DNA from: DATAGF01 sp963813355
GTDB taxonomy: Bacteria > Actinomycetota > Thermoleophilia > Miltoncostaeales > Miltoncostaeaceae
Assembly (NCBI GenBank): GCA_963813355.1
Contig: CAWEYS010000013.1
Span: 206,504 to 270,503, forward strand
Length of the DNA: 64,000 bases
Direction: 5' to 3'
Shown here in pieces: positions 1-8,511 of this stretch. Every line of letters begins with the position of its first letter. Within the stretch, counting starts at the first letter, position 1. The notes beneath the pieces were generated by a model. That model saw nothing but the letters and a program-made list of their open reading frames with translations, did not search any database and was not told the origin of the DNA. The translations under genes were made by a program, and so were the position numbers.

Positions 1-708
1 TACGACGCCGTCGGCACCTGCGCGGCCTGCGAGGGCTCCGGCGCCGCGCCCGGCGCCGATATCGAGCGCTGCTCCATGTGCGCCGGCCAGGGCCAGGTGC
101 GCCAGGTCTCGCGCGGCGCCTTCGGCCAGTTCGTGCGCGCCCAGACCTGCCCGCAGTGCCGCGGCGCCGGGGACGTGCCCTCCGAGAGCTGCCCGGCCTG
201 CAGCGGGCGGGGCCGGCTCCCGACCACCCAGTCGCTGTCGGTGGACATCCCGGCCGGCATCGCGGACGGCCAGCGCATCCGGGTCACGGGGCGCGGGGGC
301 GCCGGCGAGCGCGGCGCCCCGGCGGGCGACCTCTACGTCCAGGTCGCGGTCACCGAGGACGCGCGCTTCGCGCGCGACGGGCTCGACGTGGTGACGCGGG
401 TCGCGGTGCCGGTCACGGACGCGATGCTCGGGACCACGATCAGCGTGCCGACGGTGGAGGGCGAGGCCGAGGTCGAGCTCCGTCCGGGCACCCAGTCGGG
501 CGACGAGCTGGTGATGCGCGGGCGCGGGTTCCCCGCGCTGGCCGGGCGCGGCCGCGGCAACCAGCGCGTGGTCGTGGACGTGCGCGTGCCGCGGGTGCTC
601 ACCGAGGACGGCCGCAAGGCCGTCGAGGGGCTCGCCGAGTCCCTCGACGAGCGCGCCTACCGCGAGGACGAGGGGTTCTTCGACCGGCTCAAGCAGGCCT
701 TCCGCTGA
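1..708 (+). CDS. dnaJ: Chaperone protein DnaJ, 3' part (N-terminus outside the window)
   Basis: Hsp40 co-chaperone that delivers unfolded clients to DnaK and stimulates its ATPase; cytosolic. The frame is open from base 1. It carries the cysteine-rich zinc domain with four CxxCxGxG-type repeats (CAACEGSG, CSMCAGQG, CPQCRGAG, CPACSGRG), then the two beta-barrel substrate domains. The J domain and Gly/Phe linker lie upstream of the window. It heads a plus-strand run in which most later genes overlap, and prmA starts 16 bp after its stop. In many actinobacteria and Firmicutes hrcA precedes dnaJ in this arrangement; that is expected here but not visible. Confidence 0.96.
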   Translation, partial: YDAVGTCAACEGSGAAPGADIERCSMCAGQGQVRQVSRGAFGQFVRAQTCPQCRGAGDVPSESCPACSGRGRLPTTQSLSVDIPAGIADGQRIRVTGRGGAGERGAPAGDLYVQVAVTEDARFARDGLDVVTRVAVPVTDAMLGTTISVPTVEGEAEVELRPGTQSGDELVMRGRGFPALAGRGRGNQRVVVDVRVPRVLTEDGRKAVEGLAESLDERAYREDEGFFDRLKQAFR

Positions 709-724
709 TCCGGCGGGGCGCCTG

Positions 725-1540
725 GTGCGCCTGGCCGTGACCGTGGCCCCCGCGGACGCCGAGCGGGCCGTCGCCGAGGCCTGCCCGGCGCTCGGCACCG
801 GGTGCCGCCAGCGGGCCGCCCCCGGAGGGCAGGCCCTCCTCGACTTCTGGGTCGCCGAGGCGGCGGCCGACCCGGACGGCCTCCGGGCCCTGCTCGCGGC
901 CGCCGGCATCCCCGCTCGCGTCGAGGCCCTCCCCGAGGACGACCGCTGGCGCGATGCCCTGCGCGACTTCCACCGCCCGGTCGAGATCGCCGGGCGCCTG
1001 CTGGTGCGGCCTCCCTGGACCCCCGCCCGCCCTCCCCTGCTGGACGTCGTCGTCGATCCCGGCATGGCGTTCGGGACGGGCCAGCACGCCACCACCCGCT
1101 CCTGCCTGGAGCTGCTGGCGGGGCTCGCCGCCGAGGCCCCCGGCGCGTCGGCCCTCGACGCCGGCTGCGGCTCGGGGGTGCTGGCGATCGCCGCCCGGCG
1201 GCTGGGGCTCGACCCGGTGTGGGCGCTCGACGCCGACCCGCTCTGCGTCGAGGCCACGCTGGCCAACGCCCGCCGCAACGGCGTCGGGCTGCGGGTGGCC
1301 CGCCGGGCGATCGGCGCCGACCGGCTGCCGGCCGCCGACCTGGTGCTGGCGAACCTGACCGGCGGCCTGCTGCGCGCCCTGGCGGCCGCCCTGCCCGAGC
1401 CGGCCCCCCGCGCGCTGGTGGCCTCCGGGATGCGCCCCGAGGAGGTGCCGGGGGTGGAGAGCGCGATGCGGGCGCGGGGGCTCCGGGCGGTGCGCCGGAT
1501 CGACGCCGACGGCTGGTCGACGCTGCTGGTGGCGCGGTGA
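725..1540 (+). CDS. prmA: Ribosomal protein L11 methyltransferase
   Basis: SAM-dependent methyltransferase that modifies ribosomal protein L11. The 271-residue product is close to family length. It has the substrate-side FGTGQHATT motif, the SAM-binding motif DAGCGSGVLAIAA, and an LANLTGG motif in the place of the usual NPPY-like motif. The GTG start at 725 is the first good start after dnaJ. Its TGA overlaps the GTG of rsmE (GTGA). The neighbourhood dnaJ-prmA-rsmE is classical and supports the call. The specific substrate is inferred from the family. Confidence 0.93.
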   Translation: MRLAVTVAPADAERAVAEACPALGTGCRQRAAPGGQALLDFWVAEAAADPDGLRALLAAAGIPARVEALPEDDRWRDALRDFHRPVEIAGRLLVRPPWTPARPPLLDVVVDPGMAFGTGQHATTRSCLELLAGLAAEAPGASALDAGCGSGVLAIAARRLGLDPVWALDADPLCVEATLANARRNGVGLRVARRAIGADRLPAADLVLANLTGGLLRALAAALPEPAPRALVASGMRPEEVPGVESAMRARGLRAVRRIDADGWSTLLVAR

Positions 1541-2274
1541 GGCACACCTTCCGCTACCTCGTCGCCGAGCCGCCCGAGGCGGGGGAGGAGCTGACGCTGT
1601 CGCCCGAGGACTCGCACCACCTGGCGCGCGTCGTGCGCCGCCGCCCGGGCGACGAGGTCGAGCTCACCGACGGGGCCGGGCGAATGTGGCCGGCGGTCGT
1701 GGTGGCGGCGGGGGAGAGGGCGACGGTGCGGGTGGGCGCGCCCCGCCCGGCGCCCGAGCCCTCGGCGGTCTCCCTGTACCTGGGGCTCACCGACTGGGCC
1801 CGGGTCGACCTGGTGGTGGAGAAGGCCGCCGAGCTCGGTGTGCGCGAGGTGGCGGTGATGACCAGCGAGCGCGCCGGCCGCGTGCCGGGCGCGGGCGCCT
1901 GGGAGCGCCGCCGCGAGCGGCTGGCCCGCGTCGCCGCTGCGGCCGCCCGCCAGTCCGGTCAGGTGTGGCTGCCGCGCATCCGAGGGCTGGTACCGTTCGG
2001 CGATGCGCTGGCCGAGATCGCGACCGGGGAGGGATGCCTGATCGACCCGCGCGGCGACGCGGCGATCTCCGCGGTCGCCGGCCGTTCCGGCCGGGCCGCC
2101 CTGCTCGTCGGCCCGCAGGCCGGCTTCTCGGAGGCCGAGGTGGCGCGCGCCCGCGAGGCGGGCATGGCCGTCTGCGGCCTGGGCCCGGCGGTGCTGCGCA
2201 CCGAGACGGCCGCCATCGCGGCCGCCACTCTCGCGCTCGCGGCGGCGGGACGGCTGCGGGGAGGGTCGGCGTGA
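1537..2274 (+). CDS. rsmE: 16S rRNA (uracil1498-N3)-methyltransferase
   Basis: SPOUT-class methyltransferase that methylates N3 of U1498 in 16S rRNA. The 245-residue protein has an N-terminal PUA-like part (HTFRYLV, SPEDSHHLARVVRRRPGD) and a trefoil-knot C-terminus with LLVGPQAGFSEAEV and GLGPAVLRTETAAI, the RsmE signature. It starts at a GTG overlapping the prmA stop and ends in a GTGA overlap with the next gene, so translation is probably coupled along the operon. Confidence 0.94.
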   Translation: MRHTFRYLVAEPPEAGEELTLSPEDSHHLARVVRRRPGDEVELTDGAGRMWPAVVVAAGERATVRVGAPRPAPEPSAVSLYLGLTDWARVDLVVEKAAELGVREVAVMTSERAGRVPGAGAWERRRERLARVAAAAARQSGQVWLPRIRGLVPFGDALAEIATGEGCLIDPRGDAAISAVAGRSGRAALLVGPQAGFSEAEVARAREAGMAVCGLGPAVLRTETAAIAAATLALAAAGRLRGGSA

Positions 2275-3521
2275 GCGCCGCCACGACCTTCTCGGTGCGC
2301 TTCCTGGGGTGCAAGGTCAGCCAGGCCGATGCGGCCCTGATCCGCGACGCGCTGCGCGACGCGGGCCACGTCGAGACGACCCCCGAGGCCGCCGACGTGC
2401 ACGTGGTCAACACGTGCGCCCTGACGGTCGAGGCCGAGCGCAAGAGCCGCCGCGAGGCCAACCGGGGCGCCCGCCGCGGGCGCGTCTTCGTCTCCGGGTG
2501 CGCCGTCAACCTGAACGCGGGCCAGTTCGCGGGCCCGGGCGTGACCACCCTGCCCGGGTCGGCCGACCGGGCGGCTGTCGAGATCGTCGACGCGCTCGGG
2601 GGCGCGCGGGCCACGGCCTGCGCCGACGACGCGCCGCGCGCGCCGGGCCGCACCCGGGCCTTCCTGAAGGTGCAGAACGGCTGCGACTCCGAGTGCGCCT
2701 TCTGCATCATCCCGACCACCCGCGGGCGCGCCGAAAGCCGTCCGCTGGCGCGGATCCTCGCCGAGGGGCGGCGCCGCATCGACGAGGGGCACCCCGAGCT
2801 GGTGCTCACCGGCATCAACATCGGCACCTTCCGCGACCCCGGCTCGGGCGCCGACCTGGCCGACCTGGTGCGCGCGGCGGGGCGCCTGGAGGGGCTCCAG
2901 CGGCTGCGGATCTCGTCGATCGAGCCCGGCGACGTGGGCGAGCGGCTGCTCGCGGCGATGGCGGAGACCCCCGTCGTGGCGCCCCACCTGCACGTGCCGC
3001 TCCAGTCCGGCGACCCGGGCGTGCTGCGCGCGATGCGGCGCTCGTACGGCGTCGGCGACTACCTCGACGCCTGCCGGCGCGCGCGCGCCGCGCTGCCCGG
3101 GCTGAACCTGACCACGGACGCGATCGTGGGCTTCCCCGGCGAGGACGAGGCCGCGCTCACCGCCACCGCGCGCGTGGCCGAGGACCTGGAGATGAGCAAG
3201 GTGCACGTCTTCCCCTACTCGCCCCGGCCCGGGACGGACGCGGCCGCGATGGAGGGCCGGCCGCCCCCGGACGAGCTGCGCGAGCGGGCGCGGCGCCTGC
3301 GCGACGTCTCCGACCGGCTGGGGTTCGCCCACCGCCGCCGCAGGGTCGGGAGCCGCGACCGGGTGCTCGTCGAGCGCCGCCACCCCGACGGCACCCTGGG
3401 CGGGCTGGGCGCCGACTACACGCGCTTCGTGCTGCCGCCCGGGGCCGGCGCGCCGGGCGAGATGGTCGCGGTGGCGGTCGAGGGCGTCGCCGGCGAGCAC
3501 CTGGCGGGGCGGCCGCTGTGA
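2271..3521 (+). CDS. mtaB: tRNA t6A37 methylthiotransferase MtaB-type
   Basis: Radical-SAM methylthiotransferase converting t6A37 to ms2t6A37 in tRNA. The 416-residue protein has the N-terminal UPF0004 domain (RFLGCKVSQADA, VNTCALT, SGCAVN, three Cys for the auxiliary cluster), the radical-SAM motif CDSECAFC (C-x3-C-x2-C) near residue 138, HVPLQSGDPGVLRAM, and a short TRAM-like C-terminus. MtaB rather than MiaB or RimO is chosen from the Cys spacing and from its usual place after rsmE. GTGA overlaps join it to both neighbours. Confidence 0.92.
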   Translation: MSAATTFSVRFLGCKVSQADAALIRDALRDAGHVETTPEAADVHVVNTCALTVEAERKSRREANRGARRGRVFVSGCAVNLNAGQFAGPGVTTLPGSADRAAVEIVDALGGARATACADDAPRAPGRTRAFLKVQNGCDSECAFCIIPTTRGRAESRPLARILAEGRRRIDEGHPELVLTGINIGTFRDPGSGADLADLVRAAGRLEGLQRLRISSIEPGDVGERLLAAMAETPVVAPHLHVPLQSGDPGVLRAMRRSYGVGDYLDACRRARAALPGLNLTTDAIVGFPGEDEAALTATARVAEDLEMSKVHVFPYSPRPGTDAAAMEGRPPPDELRERARRLRDVSDRLGFAHRRRRVGSRDRVLVERRHPDGTLGGLGADYTRFVLPPGAGAPGEMVAVAVEGVAGEHLAGRPL

Positions 3522-3865
3522 CCGCGCCGGATTGCATCTTCTGCAAGATCGCGGCCGGGAGCATCCCGGCGGCCGTCGTGGCGCGCGACGACGGCTTCCT
3601 GGCGTTCGAGGACATCGCGCCCAAGGCGCCGGTGCACCTGCTCGTCATCCCGGAGCGCCACGTCGAGTCGATCGCGGGCGTCGACGGGCTCTCCGAGGCC
3701 GAGCGTCTCGCGATGCTGCCCTTCATCGCCGCGACGGCGACCGCCGCGGGGCTCGACGAGTCGGGCTACCGGGTGACGACCAACCACGGTCCGGACGCCC
3801 GCCAGAGCGTCTTCCACCTGCACTGGCACATCCTGGGCGGCACCCGGCTCTCGGACAGCATGTGA
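3518..3865 (+). CDS. HIT-family nucleotide hydrolase/transferase
   Basis: Histidine-triad protein of 115 residues, typically hydrolysing AMP-lysine or AMP-NH2-type purine nucleotides. The amino end CIFCKIAAG and the C-terminal catalytic H-x-H-x-H stretch FHLHWHILGG are both clear. HINT-type proteins with CxFC start this way and often bind zinc. GTG start overlapping the mtaB stop; its own stop overlaps the phoH start. The physiological substrate cannot be told from sequence. Confidence 0.93.
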   Translation: MTAPDCIFCKIAAGSIPAAVVARDDGFLAFEDIAPKAPVHLLVIPERHVESIAGVDGLSEAERLAMLPFIAATATAAGLDESGYRVTTNHGPDARQSVFHLHWHILGGTRLSDSM

Positions 3866-4836
3866 GCGCGGTCGGGCCCACCCAGCGCGCCCAGCGCGTC
3901 ATCGAGCTGGACGACCGCGTCGCGGTCGAGCTCGCCGGCGAGCAGGACCGGGTGCTGCGCGAGCTCGAGGGGCGGCTGGCCCTCGCGATCGCCCTGCGCG
4001 GCAACCGGCTCACGCTGAGCGGCGAGGAGGCCCGGGTCCGCGCGGCGGCCGAGGTCGTCGAGCAGCTCGCCGGGCTCGTGAGCGCCGGTCGGCCCATCGA
4101 GCCGGGCACGGTGGCCGCGGTGGCCGACGCGGTCGAGGGCGCCGAGCCGGTGGGGCCGATGCTCGGCGACGTGGTCTGGCGTCACCGCCAGACCGTGATC
4201 ACCCCCCGGACCGCCGGCCAGAAGCGCTACGTGGACGCGATCCGCGACCACACCATCACCTTCGGCATCGGCCCGGCGGGCACCGGGAAGACGTACCTGG
4301 CGGTCGCCATCGCCGCGGCGGCCCTGGCCCAGCGCGAGGTCGGGCGCATCATCCTGACGCGGCCCGCGGTCGAGGCCGGCGAGCGCCTCGGCTTCCTGCC
4401 GGGGGACCTCGCGGCCAAGGTCGACCCCTACCTGCGCCCGCTGTTCGACGCGCTCTACGACATGCTCGACGCCGAGCGGGTCGAGGCGGCCTTCGACCGC
4501 GGCCAGATCGAGGTCGCGCCGCTGGCGTTCATGCGCGGCCGGACCCTCAACGACAGCTTCATCATCCTCGACGAGGCCCAGAACACGACGCGCGAGCAGA
4601 TGCAGATGTTCCTGACGCGCCTGGGCTACGGGTCGCGCATGGTCGTGACGGGCGACATCACCCAGATCGACCTGCCCCGCGACCAGCGCTCCGGCCTGGT
4701 GGCGGTGCCCGACGTGCTGGAGGGCATCGAGGACATCGCCTTCGTGCGGCTGGACCGGCGCGACGTCGTGCGCCATCGTCTCGTGCAACGGATCGTCGAC
4801 GCCTACGGGGTCGCCCAGGAGCGCGAGAGCACATGA
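3862..4836 (+). CDS. phoH: PhoH-family P-loop ATPase
   Basis: Cytosolic PhoH-like ATPase of 324 residues, associated in many bacteria with RNA metabolism together with YbeY. It has an N-terminal KH-like region, then Walker A GPAGTGKT near residue 137 and Walker B FIILDEAQN near 235, followed by VVTGDITQIDLP. GTG start in a GTGA overlap with the HIT gene and ATGA overlap with ybeY. The conserved phoH-ybeY-dgkA-cdd-era order makes the assignment safe; the precise function of PhoH is not established. Confidence 0.93.
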   Translation: MSAVGPTQRAQRVIELDDRVAVELAGEQDRVLRELEGRLALAIALRGNRLTLSGEEARVRAAAEVVEQLAGLVSAGRPIEPGTVAAVADAVEGAEPVGPMLGDVVWRHRQTVITPRTAGQKRYVDAIRDHTITFGIGPAGTGKTYLAVAIAAAALAQREVGRIILTRPAVEAGERLGFLPGDLAAKVDPYLRPLFDALYDMLDAERVEAAFDRGQIEVAPLAFMRGRTLNDSFIILDEAQNTTREQMQMFLTRLGYGSRMVVTGDITQIDLPRDQRSGLVAVPDVLEGIEDIAFVRLDRRDVVRHRLVQRIVDAYGVAQEREST

Positions 4837-5225
4837 TCGAGGTCGAGGCGCGTGGCGGGGCCGACACGGCGCCGCTCGTCGCGCGCCTGGAGTGGGCGTG
4901 CGACCGGCTGGGGGTGGAGCGCGCCACCATGGGCCTGATGGTCGTCGGCCCCGACGAGATGGCGGTCATCAACGGCGACCACCGCGGCAGGCCGGAGCCG
5001 ACCGACGTGCTGGCGTTCCCGGTGGACGGCCCCGAGGCCCGCGGCTGGCCGGCCGACGGGCCGCCGCCCGAGCTGGGCGACGTGGTCATCTGCCCGGAGG
5101 CCGCGCAGGAGCCGCTCGAGACCCTGGCCGTCCACGGGCTGCTGCACCTGCTGGGGTACGACCACGAGACCGACGAGGGCGAGATGCTTGCGCTCCAGGG
5201 CCGCCTCGTCGCCGAGGCGCCGTGA
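4833..5225 (+). CDS. ybeY: Endoribonuclease YbeY
   Basis: Zinc-dependent single-strand endoribonuclease involved in rRNA maturation and ribosome quality control. The 130-residue protein ends with the metal motif H-G-x-x-H-L-x-G-x-D-H (HGLLHLLGYDHETD) and has the preceding TDVLAFPVDG strand. ATG start in an ATGA overlap with phoH. A 55-bp gap follows that holds one copy of a dispersed repeat (5227-5280). Confidence 0.95.
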   Translation: MIEVEARGGADTAPLVARLEWACDRLGVERATMGLMVVGPDEMAVINGDHRGRPEPTDVLAFPVDGPEARGWPADGPPPELGDVVICPEAAQEPLETLAVHGLLHLLGYDHETDEGEMLALQGRLVAEAP

Positions 5226-5226
5226 C

Positions 5227-5280
5227 CCCGCCCGACGAGTCGCCGCGCCGTCGAGAGCGCGGGCACGGCGAGGAGGGCTG
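5227..5280 (+). repeat. Dispersed intergenic repeat, copy 1
   Basis: About 54 bp between ybeY and dgkA that matches the reverse complement of 15571-15624 at 44 of 54 positions by hand alignment. The core is a hairpin CCGCGC-CGTCGAGA-GCGCGG (5242-5261) conserved in the other copy. The 3' end supplies the AGGAGG-like ribosome site for the gene at 5281. Confidence 0.6.
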
Positions 5281-6108
5281 ATGGGCACCTCCCAGAAGGA
5301 GTCCCGCCCGCCGGAGCCCTCCGGGCCGGCGAAGGCGCCCGAGCGCCCTCCGTCGCGCATCCGCCGCGTCCTGCGGCGCTCGCCGGCGAGCACCCTGCCG
5401 CCCCAGGGCTCGCTGCGCTGGTCCTTCACCTGGGCCTTCGAGGGCATCGTCTACGTGCTCCGCACCCAGCGGAACATGCAGATCCACGTGGCCGCGGCGG
5501 TCGTGGCGCTGGTCCTGGGCCTGCTGCTCGACTTCAGCCGCCTCGAGCTGGCCGCGATCTTCGGCGCGATCAGCCTGGTGCTGGTGGCCGAGATGATGAA
5601 CACCGCGATCGAGGCCGCGATCGACGCGGTGGTCACGTCGTACCACCCGCTGGTGAAGATCGCCAAGGACGTCGCCGCGGGGGCGGTGCTGGTGGCGACC
5701 GTCAACGCGCTCGCGATCGCCTACTTCGTCTTCTACGACCACCTGACCGACCCGGGGCGCGACCTGCTCGTGGGCGTGAGGCGCTCGCCCACCCACCTGG
5801 TCGTGGTGGTGATGATCGTGACCCTGATCGCCGTCATCGCCGTGAAGGCCTGGGTGGGCCGCGGGACGCCGCTGCGCGGCGGCCTGCCCTCCGGCCACGC
5901 GGCCGCCGCATTCGCCGGCTGGGCCGCGGTGACGATCATCGCCGAGCCCCTGCGCCACGCCGCGCTCGTGTCCACCCTGGCGTTCCTGATGGCGCTGCTC
6001 GTGGCCCAGTCGCGGGTCGAGGCCGGCATCCACTCGATCGTGGAGGTGGCCTCGGGGGCGGTCCTCGGCACGGGGGTGGCCATCATCATCTTCCAGCTGT
6101 GGGGGTAG
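5281..6108 (+). CDS. dgkA: Diacylglycerol kinase (DgkA type) fused to a PAP2-like phosphatase domain
   Basis: Predicted integral membrane lipid enzyme of 275 residues. After a basic, proline-rich cytoplasmic start, residues about 40-150 form a DgkA-type kinase domain (WAFEGIVYVLRTQRNMQIH, then EMMNTAIEAAID), which phosphorylates undecaprenol or diacylglycerol. The C-terminal half has further membrane segments with GLPSGHAAAAFAGW and SRVEAGIHSIVEVASGAVLG, the PAP2 phosphatase pattern. A kinase and a phosphatase in one chain could set a lipid phosphorylation balance, which is inference. ATG preceded by GAGGAGGG. It overlaps cdd by 10 bp. Confidence 0.88.
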   Translation: MGTSQKESRPPEPSGPAKAPERPPSRIRRVLRRSPASTLPPQGSLRWSFTWAFEGIVYVLRTQRNMQIHVAAAVVALVLGLLLDFSRLELAAIFGAISLVLVAEMMNTAIEAAIDAVVTSYHPLVKIAKDVAAGAVLVATVNALAIAYFVFYDHLTDPGRDLLVGVRRSPTHLVVVVMIVTLIAVIAVKAWVGRGTPLRGGLPSGHAAAAFAGWAAVTIIAEPLRHAALVSTLAFLMALLVAQSRVEAGIHSIVEVASGAVLGTGVAIIIFQLWG

Positions 6109-6494
6109 CGCAGCCGAGCCCGGCCCAGCTCCTCGCCCGGGCCCGGGAGATCGCGGCCCGCGCGCACGCGCCGTACAGCGGCATCAAGGTCGGGGCGGTG
6201 GCCGTCGGCCTGTCCGGCAGCACCCACGAGGGTGTGACCGTGGAGTCGGCGGCATCGGGCATGAGCCTCTGCGCCGAGCGGGCGGCCGTCGCGCGCGCGA
6301 TCGTTGACGGCGACGGCCCGATCGTGCGCATCGCGGTCGCCCGCCACGACGGCGAGCCGATCGCGCCGTGCGGCGGCTGCCGCCAGGTGCTCGCCGAGGC
6401 CGGCGCGGACGTCGTCGTGGTCCTGCAGGGCCCGCACGGGCCGGTCGAGCGGCAGCTGCGCGAGCTCCTGCCCGACCCCTTCCTGCCGCCGTGA
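6099..6494 (+). CDS. cdd: Cytidine deaminase
   Basis: Zinc enzyme deaminating cytidine and deoxycytidine in pyrimidine salvage. 131 residues, as expected for the homotetrameric class. The catalytic C-A-E motif (LCAERAAVA, near residue 59) and the second zinc motif PCGGCRQVLAE are intact. GTG start inside the end of the dgkA frame; the stop overlaps the era start. The cdd-era pair next to dgkA is a common bacterial arrangement. Confidence 0.94.
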   Translation: MGVAQPSPAQLLARAREIAARAHAPYSGIKVGAVAVGLSGSTHEGVTVESAASGMSLCAERAAVARAIVDGDGPIVRIAVARHDGEPIAPCGGCRQVLAEAGADVVVVLQGPHGPVERQLRELLPDPFLPP

Positions 6495-7375
6495 GCGCGC
6501 CCTACCGGTCGGGCCTCGTGGCGCTCGCCGGCCGCCCCAACGTCGGCAAGTCGACGCTCGCCAACGCCCTCGCGGGCGCCCAGGTGGCGGCCGTCTCGCC
6601 GCGCCCCCAGACCACCCGCCGCCGCATCACCGCCGTGGTCCACGGCGAGGGCTGGCAGGCCGTGCTGCTCGACCTGCCGGGCTTCCAGCGCCCCGCCGAC
6701 GGGCTCACGGCGCGCATGCAGGCCACCGTCGACCGGAGCCTCGTGGACTGCGATGCGGCGCTGCTCGTCCTGAGCGCGGCCGAGGCGATCGGCGCCGGCG
6801 ACCGCTTCATCGCCGACCGCCTGCGCGCCTCGCGCCTGCCCGTCGTCACGGTGGTCAACAAGATCGACCGCATCGACGCCGCGGCCCTGGCCGAGGTCAT
6901 CTCCCGCGCGGCGCCGCTGGTCGACTTCCAGTCGCTGCACCCGGTGAGCGCGCGCACCGGCGACGGGGTCGCGGCCCTGCGCGAGGACCTGCCGGGCCTC
7001 CTGACCCAGGGGCCGCGCTACTTCCCCGAGGGGATGGCGACCGACCAGACCGACGAAGAGCTGGCGGCGGAGCTGGTGCGCGAGGCCGCGCTCCTGCGGC
7101 TGCGCCAGGAGGTGCCCCACGCCCTGGCCGTCGAGATCGAGGAGATCGAGCCCGCCCGCCGGGGGGTGGTCGTGCGCGGCGCGCTGCTCGTGGAGACCGA
7201 GTCCCAGAAGGGCATCGTCGTGGGGCGCGGGGGAGGGATGATCCGCGACATCGGCGCCGCGGCCCGCTCCGCCCTGGGGCGGCTCTGGGGAACCGAGGTG
7301 CACGTCGACCTCACCGTGCGCGTGCGCAAGCGCTGGCGCGACGACGAGGCCGTGCTGAGCCGCCTCGGCCTCTAG
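6491..7375 (+). CDS. era: GTPase Era
   Basis: Essential GTPase that binds the 3' end of 16S rRNA during 30S assembly. The 294-residue protein has G1 GRPNVGKST, G2/switch PQTTRRRI, G3 DLPG, G4 NKID, and a C-terminal KH domain (QKGIVVGRGGGMIRDIG). GTG start in a GTGA overlap with cdd. It is the last gene of the conserved operon; after it the sequence turns into transposase debris. Confidence 0.95.
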   Translation: MSAPYRSGLVALAGRPNVGKSTLANALAGAQVAAVSPRPQTTRRRITAVVHGEGWQAVLLDLPGFQRPADGLTARMQATVDRSLVDCDAALLVLSAAEAIGAGDRFIADRLRASRLPVVTVVNKIDRIDAAALAEVISRAAPLVDFQSLHPVSARTGDGVAALREDLPGLLTQGPRYFPEGMATDQTDEELAAELVREAALLRLRQEVPHALAVEIEEIEPARRGVVVRGALLVETESQKGIVVGRGGGMIRDIGAAARSALGRLWGTEVHVDLTVRVRKRWRDDEAVLSRLGL

Positions 7376-7394
7376 GCCCGTGACGGGCGGCCCG

Positions 7395-7900
7395 GTGCGC
7401 TACGAGCGCAGCAGTGCCCCGGCGAGCTGGTCCACGTTGACGTCAAGAAGCTTGGACGCGTCCCCGAGGGCGGGGGCTGGCGCGTCCATGGTCGCTGGCG
7501 CGCGCCCACGATCGGCGCGGAGGGCCTCGGCTTCGACTACGTCCACTCGGCCGTCGACGACCACAGCCGCCTGGCCTACAGCGAGATCCACCCCGACGAG
7601 CGCGGTGAGCGACCTGCGCCGGCTTCCTGACCCGCGCGGCGGCCTTCTTCGCAGCCGATCGGGGATCGACCGCATCGAGGCGCGTGATGAGTCGACAACG
7701 CCTTCTGGCGTATCGTCGCTCTGCCGACTTCGCCCAGGCTGCTGGCCGCGCTGGACGCGCCGCCACGTCCTGATACAGGCCCCACTGGCGCTGGACCAAC
7801 GGCAAGGTGGAGCGCTTCAACCGCACGCTCCTGCGCGAGTGCGCCGAAGCGCAGGCCTTCAGCGGCAACGCCGAGCGGGCCGGCCTGTCTGCCAGACCTG
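7395..7900 (+). pseudogene. Degenerate IS481-type transposase fragment
   Basis: Pieces of an IS481-family DDE transposase are readable only by switching frame several times. They include RYERSS near 7398, GELVHVDVKKLGRVPEGGGW (first catalytic Asp) near 7430, GFDYVHSAVDDHSRLAY near 7530, a DNAFWR-like stretch near 7695 (second Asp), and WTNGKVERFNRTLL with the catalytic Glu near 7795. The N-terminal helix-turn-helix half is missing and I see no terminal inverted repeats. The element is dead and sits between era and the end of the response-regulator gene. Confidence 0.8.
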
Positions 7901-7905
7901 AGCTC

Positions 7906-8511
7906 CTAGAGCCAGCCCTTCTCGTCGGCCACGCGCAGGGCCTCGACGCGGTTGCGCACGCCGGTCTTGGCGATCGCGGCCGACAGGTAGTTGCGCACCG
8001 TGCCCTCGGAGAGGTGCAGGCGGGCGGCGATGTCGGCGACCGTCGCGCCGCCCCGCGCCGCCACCAGGACGTCGCGCTCGCGGCCGGTGAGCGGCGAGGG
8101 GCCGCCGGCCAGGGTCGCCGCCGCGAGGGCCGGATCGACCACCCGCTGGCCCTCGGCCACCCGGCGCACGGCGTTCGCCAGGCGCTCGGCCGGTGCGTCC
8201 TTGACCACGAAGCCGAGCGCACCCGACTCCATGGCCCGCCGCAGGTAGCCGGGTCGCCCGAACGTGGTGAGGATGATGACCCGGCAGGCGGGCACCCGCT
8301 CGGCCAGGACGGCCGCGGCGGCCAGCCCGTCGAGGCCGGGCATCTCGATGTCGAGCAGCGCGACGTCCGGGTCGCTGGCGCGCGCCGCGTCGAGCACCTC
8401 GTCGCCGCGGCCCACCTGGGCGACCACCTCGAAGTCGTCCTCGAGCTCGAGCAGCGCGGCGAGAGCCGACCGCACCAGGGCCTGGTCATCGGCCAGCAGC
8501 AGCCGGATCAT
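7906..8511 (-). CDS. NarL/LuxR-family response regulator
   Basis: Two-component transcription factor of 201 residues. The receiver domain has LLLADDQALVR, the phospho-acceptor Asp in LLDIEMPGLDG and the conserved Lys in VVKDAP. The C-terminal LuxR helix-turn-helix reads PLTGRERDVLVAARGGATVA then LSEGTVRNYLSAAIAKTG. It overlaps the kinase stop (ATGA), so the two are co-translated. It lies downstream of an ABC exporter on the same strand, the layout of antibiotic- or lipid-stress sensing systems such as DesKR and LnrJK. The stimulus is unknown. Confidence 0.93.
   Translation of the reverse strand: MIRLLLADDQALVRSALAALLELEDDFEVVAQVGRGDEVLDAARASDPDVALLDIEMPGLDGLAAAAVLAERVPACRVIILTTFGRPGYLRRAMESGALGFVVKDAPAERLANAVRRVAEGQRVVDPALAAATLAGGPSPLTGRERDVLVAARGGATVADIAARLHLSEGTVRNYLSAAIAKTGVRNRVEALRVADEKGWL

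Noticed and set aside
657..1547. Long minus-strand open frame opposite prmA rich in Arg, Pro and Ala
   Set aside because: Shadow of prmA: low-complexity composition, no motifs, and the plus-strand gene is certain. The same reasoning removes nearly all long overlapping frames in this GC-rich window.
5086..6033. Minus-strand frame opposite ybeY/dgkA with many His, Asp and Gln
   Set aside because: The composition is the mirror of valine/aspartate codons on the other strand; no domain and it overlaps two confident genes.
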